In this document: one piece after another, positions 23,229-35,904 of the stretch
Numbering within the stretch: position 1 is the stretch's first letter
Layout of the letters: each line of letters starts with the position of its first letter
Source of the DNA: Limonium bicolor
Taxonomy: Eukaryota; Streptophyta; Magnoliopsida; Caryophyllales; Plumbaginaceae
Assembly: GCA_023374045.1 (NCBI GenBank)
Contig: CM041778.1
Location: forward strand, 91,632,978 to 91,696,977
Length of the DNA stretch: 64,000 nucleotides
Direction: 5' to 3'
The notes under the pieces: generated by a model
Told to the model about the DNA's origin: nothing
What the model saw: the letters and a program-made list of their open reading frames with translations, nothing else
Database searches by the model: none
Made by a program: the position numbers and the translations under genes

Positions 23229-24117
23229 GGTCCGGGACTTGGTCCCCAACTAAGGTCCCGGATAGGCCTGTCAAATCGTATTTTCGTATCGTGTAAGTGA
23301 TAGAAACGATACACGACACGAAATTTACATGAAGGTACACGATACACGACACGAAAATATTTTCGTGTATGGAATTCTATATACGAATACGAAATTCAAA
23401 ATACCTGTAAACGAAACGAAATATACGAAATTTATCCGTGTATACACGAATTACATGTGTACACGAATCACATGTGTACACGAATTAATGAAATAAATAA
23501 TTAACACATATAAAAGAAATACTAAAACATTATATTTACACGAATTAATGAAATAATAAGTAACACGAAATTTATTCATCTATACACGAATTACATGTGT
23601 ACACGAATTATACGTCTACATGAATTATTTACAGGTATTTCGTGTATACACGATATGTATACAATTAGATACGGTACACCACGTTAATAAATCATGTATA
23701 TACGATACACGACACGAAATTAATTTCGTGTATAAAATTAAATACCTATACCTGCTAATATCGTGTCGTGTTTCGGGTCGTATATTCGTTTTCGTTCCTA
23801 TTTTGCCAGGCCTAGTCCCAGACCGTGTCATTGTAAACTTCTCGGGCTGATTTCAGGTAGTGGTCCGGGACTCCATACAGGTCCTATGTCCCAGACCAAT
23901 GTAGGCAAAACTCTCGGGTTGTTTTTATGGGGTGGTCCGGGACTTCATACAGGTCCTAGGTCCCGGACCAATGTAGGCAAATTCTCTCGGGGGTAAAACA
24001 GGGGGTGGTCCGGGTCTTTGTACAAAACTAAGTTCCGGACCACAATGCCTCAGAAAACTCTCGGCCTCTTTTAATGCATGGTCCGGGACATTATCCAAAA
24101 CCTAGGTCCCGGACCAC
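23229..24117. repeat. GGTCCGGGAC/GTCCCGGACC hairpin array in LTR1
   Basis: Five successive inverted pairs with loops of about 15-20 bases. The first is split by the hAT insertion at 23263; the others lie at about 23862-23897, 23934-23970, 24006-24042 and 24081-24117. LTR2 and LTR3 carry the same series. Confidence 0.85.
23263..23814 (+). mobile_element. Non-autonomous hAT element with ACACGAA motif arrays
   Basis: This 552-bp element has ends TAGGCCTGTCAAAT and, on the other strand, TAGGCCTGGCAAAA. Flanks GTCCCGGA (23255-23262) and GTCCCAGA (23815-23822) form an 8-bp duplication with one change, and LTR2/LTR3 show the empty site. The interior is dominated by ACACGAA/TTCGTGT motifs on both strands. 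It is non-coding. Confidence 0.9.
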
Positions 24118-26236
24118 TGCTACAGATTTGCATTTTAAACATTTTCTAAGTCTTGTTGCAATGGTTCTCCTTACCCATTATATGTATAGACTCCCCAAAT
24201 GATCTTAGGTATATTCTAATGCCAAAATATCATCTTAAACACACCTAGTTCCTTGTCTATCTTGTTACTCAATTTCTCATAAAATTCACCAACACTTGTA
24301 ACATTTCTTACAAGTTTCTAAATGGTGTTTCTCACCTATGATAACCACTATCCCAAAATGTTTTCTCCTCACCATAACATCATCTCCCAAGCATCTTTTC
24401 TTACCAACCTCAACTCCTAGTTGATGTTTAAGTCCTTTTGTTTCCTAGAACACCTAAGACATTATTTCTTCTCTAGTAAAACACCTAGACATTTCTAACA
24501 CTTCCTAGTTCACCAAAGCTTATTTAAACACTTAGAACTTCTTGTACATTACCTAAATTTTGACATGGACTCTCCTAGAACATTACTAAGCCAAAACACA
24601 TTGTTTTCACCATTAAACATTCAAGAACACTAAAATCCATCAAGAACATTCTTGTACACAAAACTTCACTCATTTAACACTACATCACAATAGTGCGTAA
24701 TTTAAATTGCTTGGCACTTAGGCCCTTAAATAGCATGACTCTTAGGCCCTTAAAATGCATAAACCATAACACTGAATTTCCCACATTATATTTGCCTTTG
24801 ACCTGCAATAACACCCAACAATACATATGCCTTTTAATAACCCTTGAGAGTATTTTTCTAAGTCATTTGCCATTAGCTCCTTAAGTAGTTTTAATAAGCA
24901 ATGTAAGCTCATTTCTCCTAAGACATTAAACTACATTAGGTTAGCATATTTACCTCTTTTCCTCACAAACTTCTTTCTTGTTTCCATGGTTAAAATCGGT
25001 ATGGATGTTTGATTGCTTGTCAACTTCTAAACATTATACAAATAATGAAATGAGTATACAAGCTTTATGCTTCATCTCATTGTAAACCCTAGATACATAT
25101 ATTGTCTTAGAACATTTAGATGATTGTTTTACCTTGGATATGAAAGAGAGTTTGGATATGTAGCAAGAGAGGACTCCACCAAGCCCTTGGAAGATTCAAA
25201 TGAAGCTAGAACAAGCAAGGTAAGGGCACCATTAATGGTGTTTTTTCGGACAACATACAAACATGAAGGAAATGGAGTTTTTCTTTGAGTTTCCTTACCT
25301 AGAAGCAAAGGAGAACAATAATATGTGAAAAGATGAGCTCAAGCTCCTCCCATGGAGATTCCTCTTGGCACCGAAATGGAGCTCTTGGAATTTTGAGAAG
25401 ACAAGGTTGAAGAGCTTGATGAGACTAAGAGAATGGTGGTCTTAGTTTTTGATTTGGTAAAGAGAGCTAGGAGATATAAGAGGTCAAAGATGGAGAATGG
25501 TGTGAGAGCTGTTGCAAACCGATGAAGAGAGGAAGGAGATGAAGTTGGAGACGGTGGGAATGCAAGAGAAATGAGAGAATGAGTTTGAAGTTTGCTTTTT
25601 GAAGATATTAAGTAGTAAAGCAAATAGTAACTTGCTTTATCATTTGTTATTTATTTGTTAACTTGCAAGGTGGTGACTCACCTCATAAAACCGGCCCCCA
25701 TTAGTTACCTAGGGGTGTTTTAGTCTTTGTTGACCATTTAACTTACTTATATAGACTTATGTTATAAACTAGCTTATTTTAGTTACTATTCATAAAACAA
25801 GGCACATATTTGTGAAATTTTTGATTTCCCATTGATTTAGACTTCCTAATGTGATACTAAGTAGTACACATGTTAATTAAAGAGTATGATGGACATTTAG
25901 CCACTCAAAACTCATTTACAAGACAATTTTTCAAAAATGTGCTTTAAGACTCCTTAAAGCACATTTTGTGTTTTAACTTGGTTTCAAGCTTGGTTTTCTT
26001 TGGTAATTGGTTTAATATGTTCATTAATATATAAATAAGGTCTTGGTAAGCTCATTAGGTCTTAACCAAGCTTATCCCAAGCTTAAAGCACATTTTAGCC
26101 CTTATTGACTTTAAGGTATTAATTTGTGTTTTTTATGGTTTAAATTGTTTACTAATGTTTCTAAGACACTTTTTAGTCTTATTATACCATATTTTAATGT
26201 TTAAACAACATACTAAGGTTTGGGGTATTTCAATCT

Positions 26237-26250
26237 ACCCCCCTTAAAAG
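26237..26250 (-). promoter_or_regulatory. Polypurine tract of internal region 1
   Basis: On the minus strand CTTTTAAGGGGGGT lies five bases before the LTR start TGAAATACC. The identical tract occurs at 35536-35549. Confidence 0.8.
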
Positions 26251-26587
26251 AACTTTGTCCCCAAAGTTCATACTTCCCACATATCCTAAATATTAGAACA
26301 CGGGAATACATATAAACAATACTTCCATAACAACATTAACAACATACTTACATAGCACCGGACACAGGGTCCAAACAACAAACATCATTCAGACACAATG
26401 GTCTGTAACATAACCAGATAACAACATAACACATAGACAATGTATCCGAATACATGTCGTACACGCATAACCGAAACGGCTCTACCCCCCTTAAAATAGG
26501 GGTACGCCCCGTACCCTATACATACAAATACTAAGAAGTAAACAATGACGGGTACTTCGCCTTCATCTTATCTTCCAGCTCCCAAGT

Positions 26588-26599
26588 GCTCTGATACCA
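26588..26599 (-). promoter_or_regulatory. Primer-binding site, initiator tRNA-Met
   Basis: The minus strand reads TGGTATCAGAGC, the standard tRNA-iMet primer complement of plant LTR retrotransposons, five bases from the LTR end. The corresponding site at 35889-35900 has one change (TGGTATTAGAGC). Confidence 0.9.
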
Positions 26600-26604
26600 C
26601 TTTT

Positions 26605-29600
26605 TGTAACACCCCTACTACGCACTTAACAATAATTGAAATCACAGCGGAAATAAACAACTAACTATTAACTAAACGATTCGGTGCTACAACGCCGTTA
26701 ACCACCCACGTGGTTAACAAGGCAGAATAAATACAAGCGTATCGGTCTGATGATCAGACTCCCGAGCATTAGGTACTAACTTCCAGACATACATAACCAA
26801 CATACCGAGTACTTAACACATCTATCACTGTAAACTGTACACATAAACTCCACTGTCAACTGTCGACAACCGTCACTGTAATACAAACGGTACCAAATAT
26901 ATCGCCACGGGAGCACAGGCGCATCCCGGGCTCAACATCCAAAATAACCAAAAGTATTTCTGCAACCTAGAATCTATAGCCATTCCGCTTCCTCGATCTC
27001 ATCCTGCAATAAAAATATGGAGCCCCCAGGGGGTCAGCAACCCTTGGCTGGTATGGTTAACGTGCAGCCCATCGGCTACCGGGATACGCGCAACTAATTG
27101 TCATGATGACATGACATTCATTTTAAACATACAACATATATATCATAGCAAGAGTATTGCATAACAACATCACACATAACATACAAGAACGAATCCTTTT
27201 AGGAAGCGAACCAACACAATTAGATCCCATTGAGAGCCTAGAGAATGTTGTCAAACTCATGCTAAGCTCGTTACATAACTCGTTACCGTCCTGTTAAATT
27301 GAACGAATAACTTAACACAAAGGTGCGTCGGATATAGTGATCCAAGCACACCGAACAAAACATAGTATGCCCCTGAGGCCCGACGTGAGTTAGTAAAATA
27401 GCCTTGGATAAGCTAAAGGGAAGGATGAAAACCAAAATGGAGAAGAACCATAACATACAAAGAGAATCGAACCGGTTATGACATCGACTCTCATACTCAC
27501 ACGCGTGGCCGGAACTACCGGACTCCTCACTCCCCAGTTAGCACTTGTTAGAAGTTCAACGTCGAACTCAATAAACAATCACATACTAGTGGTTAAGTCT
27601 TGTTAGACACACACAAAGGAAATGAGTCACACTTAACAACATAGTAATATTAACAACTGTAAACTCATTACATGACTTAAGTCTTACAAGGTGATAAACA
27701 CACAGAAAAACAAAACACACAAAGCCGGTGTAAACCGGTAGGCAACAGACTGCAAGAAAACCATACCTGGTCCTTGCTTCGACTAGTTTCCACCTTTGGA
27801 GAATCCTATACACATTTAGTAACGTCGGTCATTAACGCACTAGTCCATTATTACTTACTACTTCACATATCTAGTTATTTTATTTCCACATCTTGTTATA
27901 ACTTCTCAACACTTTTTAAATTGTCATTATAACACCCTAACATGTCTTAGACAACCTCATAACACCATTACTAACTAATCTCATCATTAGACATCATTAT
28001 TTAATCTTAAAACTCAACTTTTTAAGTGGTCCGGGACTTGGTCCCCAACAAGGTCCCAGACCGTGTCATTGTACACTTCTCGAGCTGATTCAGGTAGTGG
28101 TCCGGGACTCCATACAGGTCCTATGCCCGGACCAATGTAAGCAAAACTCTCGGGTTGTTTTTATGGGGTGGTCCAGGACTTCATACAGGTCCATCCCGGA
28201 CCAATGTAGGCAAATTCTCTCGGGGGTAAAACAGGGGGTGGTCCCGGGTCTTTTTACAAAACTAAGTTCCGGACCACATGCCTCAGAAAACTCTCGGCCT
28301 CTTTTAATGCATGGTCCGGACATGTATCCTGAAATAAATACCCCTAACCTTTAAAATATAATTAAATGATCTATTAATGATCTAAGATGATTATTAAACA
28401 TCTAAATATTATTGGGGAACAATCTAAAAGATCTCAACAAGGCAAAACGCGCCTTAAGATCGGTAAAGCCAAAAATGTGCTTTAAAACACCATAAAGATT
28501 GTGTGACCTCAAATAGGATCCAAAGTGGATTCCTAAGTATTATAATGAATCAAGGAACACAATAAAACCATTCTCAAGGAGAACTAAGCTCAGGAACATC
28601 CTGTGACACAAAAATGTGCGCTAAAACTCCTTAAAGCACGTTTTTGTGAGATTGCCTTTTAAATTGATTTTTAATGGGCTTAAAAATTATAATTATCCTT
28701 AAATATGATATTTAATCATATAATATCATATTAAGAATTTAATTCCAGAAATTTACGAATTTTTACAAATTTAATATTAAATATTAATAAACCCTAAAGT
28801 GGGGCCCGCATGAGTCAATATTGACCAAGCATGGTCAATGGTCAATAAATTGACCCACTTGGACCATGGCAGCCGGCTGGCTACAGGAGAGGAGGCTGCA
28901 TAATTCCTTGATTGACAATAATGCTACCTAATGCAAGACTTTTCCAAAAATAATGTTACTTTTACATTATTTCAAATTTTATCAATCATTCCCACTTCCT
29001 CCTTCCTTCCTTGTCCGATTTCTCTCATCCCAGCCGAGCTCTCCTCCTTCCTCTCAAGCTCCCAAAGCTTGCTCTTGAACATGGAAGGCAAACCTAGCTC
29101 CTAAGTCATTAATGTAAGTGATTTAATGTCATTTTTAGCTCTTTTTCTTCATCTCTTCACCACCAACACCTAAAATTCGTGGCTCATCTATTCCTATGGC
29201 TTATTCTCAGTGTTCTAAGGTTAGAACAAGAGCTAAACTCGGTTGAGACCAGTAGAGGGACCAAGGTTGTTCAAATCTACATTTTAAGGTAAAAAGTGCT
29301 TTAAGCTCATAACTTTTGATTCCTTTCGAGTTTGGCTGTGAAATTTTGGTCATAGACTCATCTTCTTCCCCTTTTCACGTGGGATCTGTTGGTTAGCCAT
29401 TTGGAGCAAGGGTGACCGAGATCCAAGAGAAATACTCTCTTTTAAGGCATTTTTCCAAGGTAAAACCTAATAACAAGGTAGGATTTCGAGATCTAACTAT
29501 TTCCTATGTCAATATAGTAGATCTAACACCTTGTGGTGTGTTTGGTTCAGGTCGAAAATACCTAGAACTTCCCTTGCATTTTTAAGGTGATTTTTGCCTT

Positions 29601-32600
29601 AAATCTTACATTAATTATTCCTTATGGTTAAGCTCATGCTTGGAGTGTAACCATATCTTGTTTTTGTGTATTAAACATGTCTAAATCAAGTGGTGAATTT
29701 TCCTACAAGTGACCGAGCCCATACAAGGATAAATCAAGGTATAAACACCTTAAACTTATGATTTTTGTAATTTTAAGTATATATATGTACATGGCCGAGA
29801 GTGAAACTTCAAATATAGGTCATATTGACCTAAAAATGGAAAAAATGGCTAAGATAAATTAAGCTAGTCATTTAAGAGATTTAATTAACATAATGGTCAA
29901 ATTATGACATTATGTGGAAAAATAATTAAATGGAAGTGAGGCCGTGAGTATATATGATATTTTGAGACATTTATTGTGTAATTTATTTTTCAAGTTCAAG
30001 GTTGTAATAAGGCCATGTTATTAGGCCATTTTAATTTAAGTTTATAAGCTTATTTAGTTTTATTTATGCTTATAATTAAAATTGGGGCCAATTCGTAATT
30101 ATTGAGAAAATAAAAAGCCGTGGGCTTAATTTAGAGAAATTTAGGATTTTTAAATGAATTTAATAAAATTATAACATTTTATAAAGTTTTGGGTCAAAAT
30201 TGTAAAAATAGAAAAGTATAGGCTATTATTTGTAATTACCGAAAAGTTGGTTCCCATTTGGTATTAGGAGTCAAAGTTGACTATATAGGAGACTTTGACC
30301 AAGTTTAGAAAATTTAAGAAATTAAAATACTACCTTATAATAAGATACTTATTAAATTGTAAAAGATTTATAAGTCTTGGGGTAGTAATGTAATTACCGA
30401 AACTTAAGGGTGCTAAATGGAGTTTAGTAAAGTCCTTAGTTATTAGGAATTTTTAGAAGTTGATTTGGGTAAATTTGGAGTTTATATGAATTATCTAGGT
30501 ATATTATAAGATATTTCATAACATTGTTACACATGGGTAACATATGTGGTAAAACCGAGATTTAGAGAAAGTATAAGGTTAATAATGATATTTATAACCT
30601 TTTGGTATGGTTTGGTAATTTTTGGAATTATATATAAGGTTTTGTGAAGATATATGTATAATATATGGTTTTGGTGATATTAGAAACTATAAGTTATAAG
30701 ATGGAGTAAATTGGTGAATATAGAAAGTTAAGTGGTGGAAATTAAATTCAAATAGACCATGGGGTCTGTTCGGTATTTTGGAGAAAATATAACCATAGGT
30801 TATAATTATATTAAGGAATAAGGATTATAATATAAGGTATATATTATAAGTGTAACAATGGATTATATTTTGGGGTTGATTTATAAGTTATGGAAATATA
30901 GTGGAGAATAGTTAATACCGAAAGTTTTAAGGGCTATTTGGTATTTTATAACAATATATAACTATAGGTCATAATTGTTTTAATGACTTAAATGTCATAA
31001 TAATTGTTATATAACCATAATATAACATTATATAAATTATGTGGTGGATTTTGTAAATATTTGAGAATTATAGGTGCTGTTCGAAATATTAATATTTTTG
31101 AATGAAATTTATAATATGGTTTTAATGTTATAAGAATTATAACATTTATAATATAAGAGGTATTCATTAAAAAGAATGAATATATGTTATAATGACTTAC
31201 CATATAATGAATAGTCCTATAATGCATATATATAAATAAATATATGTTATGGTGTGGAAAGTATAATAGTTCAATAACTATATATTACCACAATTAAAAT
31301 GATATGAGATGAAGGGAAAAGAATTGTAAACATTAGATATGGAATTCTAATGTTAGGAGTATACATGAAATAATAAGAACTTATATAGTTCATGGCATTT
31401 TATATATGAATTATACTCCTTTAAACTTGGGAAAACAAACCTTAGAAAAATAAATACTAAGGTGAGATGTATAATACATGGTAAAGAATTATACATGCAA
31501 TATCGAAACAAACTATACAATACAATACAAGGTATATTAAGTTACATGCGATAACAAGTTCAAACGTTAAGTATATTAATACGAGAGGAAACTACGCATG
31601 TAATGTAATGTCTTTCCTAATCCTGAATTAAACTGAAAACCCGTCAAACATTGACAGTTAATATACGGGGGATGAATAGGGATAGGTTAATAACGGTACG
31701 GGGTGCCGTAGGGTATTGTTAATATGAGATGCTGATGCATAGTGTGATGCATATTGCTAGATTGTTAGAGGCGTCTCGAGGATCTCCAGAGAATTAGCTG
31801 ATTCATACTCCACCGTAATACTTCCAGGGTGAACGGTATGTTATTTATGTGGCTTGATTGTCTCTGAGGATTTCCTCAGTTCAGACATTGTGTGAAAATC
31901 TGTGATAAGATTGAATGTCTGCTTGTGTGAATTAATATGCCTGGGTTGTGTATTAATGCTGCTTTATTATTATTACTGTTGTACGATAACAGTATTGTTC
32001 GTATATATGAACATATTATAAACGAACTAGCGGCAATGATGCTATCTTATATGTGTAATATAAGGAACGTAAGTAAAACGTTGTAGCATTAAGATAATAA
32101 GATATATATAATATCTGGAAATTGTATACGGAGCACTGGCCTCTCTAACGCCGCTCTCGTATCTAGCACTGGATCCCGAGTCGACATACTCAGGATTAGA
32201 CTGTGACCTTAGTCTGCTGAGCTAGGAAAAATATATGGTAAAGCGATGCGATGGTATAAAAAAGTTATCAAAAGAATGTGGTTCTTACTGTAAATTGTGA
32301 TCCATTAATGATACTAGGATACCGTGTGGTAACCGAAAGTATCTGGATAAATTTCCAACGGACTACAGATGGTCTGTCGGTCGGAGACTCTACCGCTGGA
32401 GTGGCTACTGCCATGGGTGACCCGCCATAGGTGATGGGTAATTTAAAGACACGTCCTTCTAACGAGACGTTGTCATTAGACATAACTGAACAATACGAAC
32501 GACTGTGTTAGCTCGTACATTAGGCGAACATTGTTTGGGCTTGCATGCCGAAGACGAGAGTTTATTCTCATTTATAATTCTCATTGTTTCGCCTTGTTGT

Positions 32601-35531
32601 TCATTGGTTGTGCTTTGTGGTTATGTGTGGTATTGGTGGATTTGTTTGAACGAGCCATTGTGCTCATATTGTGTGTTGTGAACTGGTTGTGGCGAGTCGC
32701 TGTACTCACGTGTGGTTTATGGTGGATTGTTTGGTCGAGTGAGTCGCTGTACTCAATTATGAACTATTAAGTGTTGGTTGGAATGGAGTCTCTGTACTCA
32801 TATAGGCGTTGTAACGCTTTCAGTGATTATTACGATGCGATGTGAAACCGAGGGCTTGTTTGTTATTTGAGTTTACTGCACTATATATATTGTTGCTTTA
32901 CAGTTTATCAATAAACTACTTGCATGAAAAAGAACTGCATGCTCTCGACCAAATAACTGAGGTCCGAGGGGGCATGACGGTCATGTAGTAACATACTCAG
33001 CAGGGGCTGATTCCATACCACAACAACCATTTTTGCAGGTATGCAGCTTCCGGTGTCAGCAAAGAGAGGGACGCGCTGGGTAGTTTAATTACAGTTGTTT
33101 TTAAATATGCATGTTGCATTTGATACGAACTTAGAAACGTGTATAGGATTGGGATACTTAGAATGCTCACTGTGAATGTATTTTGTAATGGTTTTGGAAA
33201 GTTAGATCTATCTCTTGTTGTCACTGCGAGAAAATGTTTCGTATGTAAAATATATCAGGAAGCACGTTATTACTCGTATGGGCGAGTAAGAACGGTGACA
33301 CCAGTAATTGATTCGTTGAGATTACCGCTGCGATTATATTGTTAAATAAGATGTTAGGAGCCTTTTAGAGTAGGGGTGTTACATTATCAAAACCTAGGTC
33401 CCGACCACTGCTAAACAGATCTGCATTTTTAAATTTTCTAAGTCTTGTTGCATGGTTTCTCCTTACCATTATATGTATAACTCCCAAATGATCTTAGGTA
33501 TATTCTAATGCCAAAATATCATCTTAAACACACCTAGTTCCTTGTCTATCTTGTTACTCAAATTTTCTCATAAAATTCACCAACACTTGTAACATTTCTT
33601 ACAAGGTTTCTAAATGGTGTTTCTCACCTAGGATAACCACTATCCCAAAATGCTTTCTCCTCACCATAACATCATCTCCCAAGCATCTTTTCTTACCAAC
33701 CTAAACTCCTAGTTGATGTTTAAGTCCTTTTTGTTTCCTAGAACACCTAAGACATTATTTCTTCTCTAGTAAAACACCTAGACATTTCTAACACTTCCTA
33801 GTTCACCAAAGCTTATTTAAACACTTAGAACTTCTTGTACATTACCTAAATTTTGACATGGACTCTCCTAGAACATTACTAATCCAAAACACATTGTTTT
33901 CACCATTAAACATTCAAGAACACTAAAATCCATCAAGAACATTCTTGTACACAAAACTTCACTCATTTAACACTACATCACAATATAGTGCATAATTTAA
34001 ATTGCTTGGCACTTAGGCCCTTAAATAGCATGGCTCTTAGGCCCTTAAAATGCATAAACCATAAACACTGAATTTCCCACATTATATTTGCCTTTGACCT
34101 GCAAATACACCCAACAATACATATGCCTTTTAATAAACCCTTGAGAGTATTTTTCTAAGTCATTTGCCATTAGCTCCTTATAGTTTTTAATAAGCAATGT
34201 AAGCTCATTTCTCCTAAGACATTAAACTTACACATTAGGTTAGCATATTTACCTCTTTTCCTCACAAACTTCTTTCTTGTTTCCTTGGTTAAAATCGGTA
34301 AGGATGTTTGATTGCTTGTCAACTTCTAAACAATATACAAATAATGAAATGAGTATACAAGCTTTATGCTTCATCTCATTGTAAACCCTAGATACATATA
34401 TTGTCTTAGAACATTTAGATGATTGTTTTACCTTGGATATGAAAGAGAGTTTGGATATGTAGCAAGAGAGGACTCCACCAAGCCCTTGGAAGATTCAAAT
34501 GAAGCTAGAACAAGCAAGGTAAGGGCACCATTAATGGTGTTTTTTCGGACAACATACAAACATGAAGGAAATGGAGTTTTTCTTTGAGTTTCCTTACCTA
34601 GAAGCAAAGGAGAACAATAATATGTGAAAAGATGAGCTCAAGCTCCTCCCATGGAGATTCCTCTTGGCACCGAAATGGAGCTCTTGGAATTTTGAGAAGA
34701 CAAGGTTGAAAAGCTTGATGAGACTAAGAGAATGGTGGTCTTAGTTTTGATTTGGTAAAGAGAGCTAGGAGATATAAGAGGTCAAAGATGGAGAATGGTG
34801 TGAGAGCTGTTGCAAACCGATGGAGAGAGGAAGGAGATGAAGTTGGACACGGTGGGAATGCAAGAGAAATGAGAGAATGAGTTTGAAGTTTGCTTTTGGA
34901 AGATATTAAGTAGTAAAGCAAATAGTAACTTGCTTTATCATTTGTTATTTATTTGTAAACTTGCAAGGTGGTGACTCACCTCATAAAAACCGTCCCCATT
35001 AGTTACCTAGGGGTGTTTTAGTCTTTGTTGACCATTTAACTTACTTATATAGACTTATGTTATAAACTTGCTTATTTTAGTTACTATTCATAAAACAAGG
35101 CACATATTTGTGAAATTTTTGATTTCCCATTGATTTAGACTTCCTAATGTGATACTAAGTAGTACACATGTTAATTAAAGAGTAATGATGGACATTTAGC
35201 CACTCAAAACTCATTTACAAGACAATTTTTCAAAAGTGTGCTTTAAGACTCCTTAAAGCACATTTTGTGTTTTAACTTGTTTTCAAGCTTGGTTTTCTTT
35301 GGTAATTGGTTTAATATGTCCATTAATATATAAATAAGGTCTTGGTAAGCTCATTAGGTCTTAACCAAGCTTATCCCAAGCTTAGAGCACATTTTAGCCC
35401 TTATTGACTTTAAGGTATTAATTTGTGTTTTTTATGGTTTAAATTGTTTACTAATGTTTCTAAGACACTTTTTAGTCTTATTATACCATATTTTAATGTT
35501 TAAACAACATACTAAGGTTTGGTGTATTTCA
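26605..35531 (-). repeat. LTR2 of the array, interrupted by a solo-LTR-like insertion
   Basis: LTR sequence occupies 26605-28322 and 33384-35531, about 3.87 kb net. The gap is the 5.06 kb insertion at 28323-33383. It carries the hairpin series at 28026-28322 with the last hairpin's right arm at about 33400, and shows empty sites for both LTR1 insertions. Confidence 0.88.
28323..33383 (+). mobile_element. Solo-LTR-like insertion of a related LTR family
   Basis: 5.06 kb inserted in LTR2, beginning TGTATCCTGAAATAAATACC and ending GTAGGGGTGTTACA, a TG...CA pair. The host LTR on its own strand begins TGTATGAAATACCCC (outer copy) and ends GGGGTGTTACA, so the two are related in terminal sequence but inserted in opposite orientation. 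The body is AT-rich, has no long ORF, PBS or polypurine tract, and contains a pyrimidine-rich leader-like zone (about 28990-29060), consistent with one large LTR. Both junctions show ACAT, but no clean 5-bp duplication could be assigned. A different kind of element is possible. Confidence 0.6.
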
Positions 35532-35904
35532 ATCTACCCCCCTTAAAAGAACTTTGTCCCCAAAGTTCATACTTCCCACATATCCTAAATATTAGAACAA
35601 CGGGAATACATATAAACAATAACTTCCATAACACCATTAACAACATACTTACATAGCACCGGACACAGGGTCCAAACAACAAACATCATTCAGACACAAT
35701 GGTCTGTAACATAACCAGATAACAACATAACATATAGACAATGTATCCGAATACATGTCGTACACACATAACCGAAACGGCTCTACCCCCCTTAAAATAG
35801 GGGTACGCCCCGTACCCTATACATACAAATACTAAGAAGTAAACAACGACGGGTACTTCGCCTTCATCTTATCTTCCAGCTTCCAAGTGCTCTAATACCA
35901 TTTT
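35532..35904 (-). other. Internal region 2 of the LTR array, non-coding
   Basis: 373 bp, nearly identical to internal region 1, with a polypurine tract at 35536-35549 and a slightly altered tRNA-iMet PBS at 35889-35900. Confidence 0.88.

Larger units (their letters stand above)
14089..26232 (-). repeat. LTR1 of the array, interrupted by two insertions
   Basis: LTR sequence occupies 14089-14307, 22023-23262 and 23823-26232. The gaps are the gag-only element (14308-22017) and a hAT (23263-23814), each with its duplicated target. Net length is about 3.87 kb. The right boundary GGGGTATTTCA abuts the polypurine tract of internal region 1. A 94-codon minus-strand open frame (25339-25623) recurs at the same place in LTR3 and shortened in LTR2; it lies in the leader part of the LTR and is serine-rich without a recognisable domain. 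Confidence 0.88.
26233..26604 (-). other. Internal region 1 of the LTR array, non-coding
   Basis: Only 372 bp between two LTRs. The minus strand starts with a PBS and ends with AAAGTTCTTTTAAGGGGGG, the phrase that usually closes Tekay/Del-type internal regions. No open frame of note. A second purine tract complement (CCCCCCTTAAAATAGG) lies at about 26484. Confidence 0.88.

Noticed and set aside
25339..25623. 94-codon serine-rich minus-strand frame repeated in LTR3 (38867-39151) and shortened in LTR2
   Set aside because: It recurs only because the LTRs are near-identical copies; a small indel already truncates it in LTR2 and no domain is visible. It is more likely leader sequence than a protein.
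31650..32960. Less AT-rich block inside the solo-LTR-like insertion that might be a gene
   Set aside because: Only short frames on either strand, no splice-linked similarity to any family; better explained as part of a large LTR.
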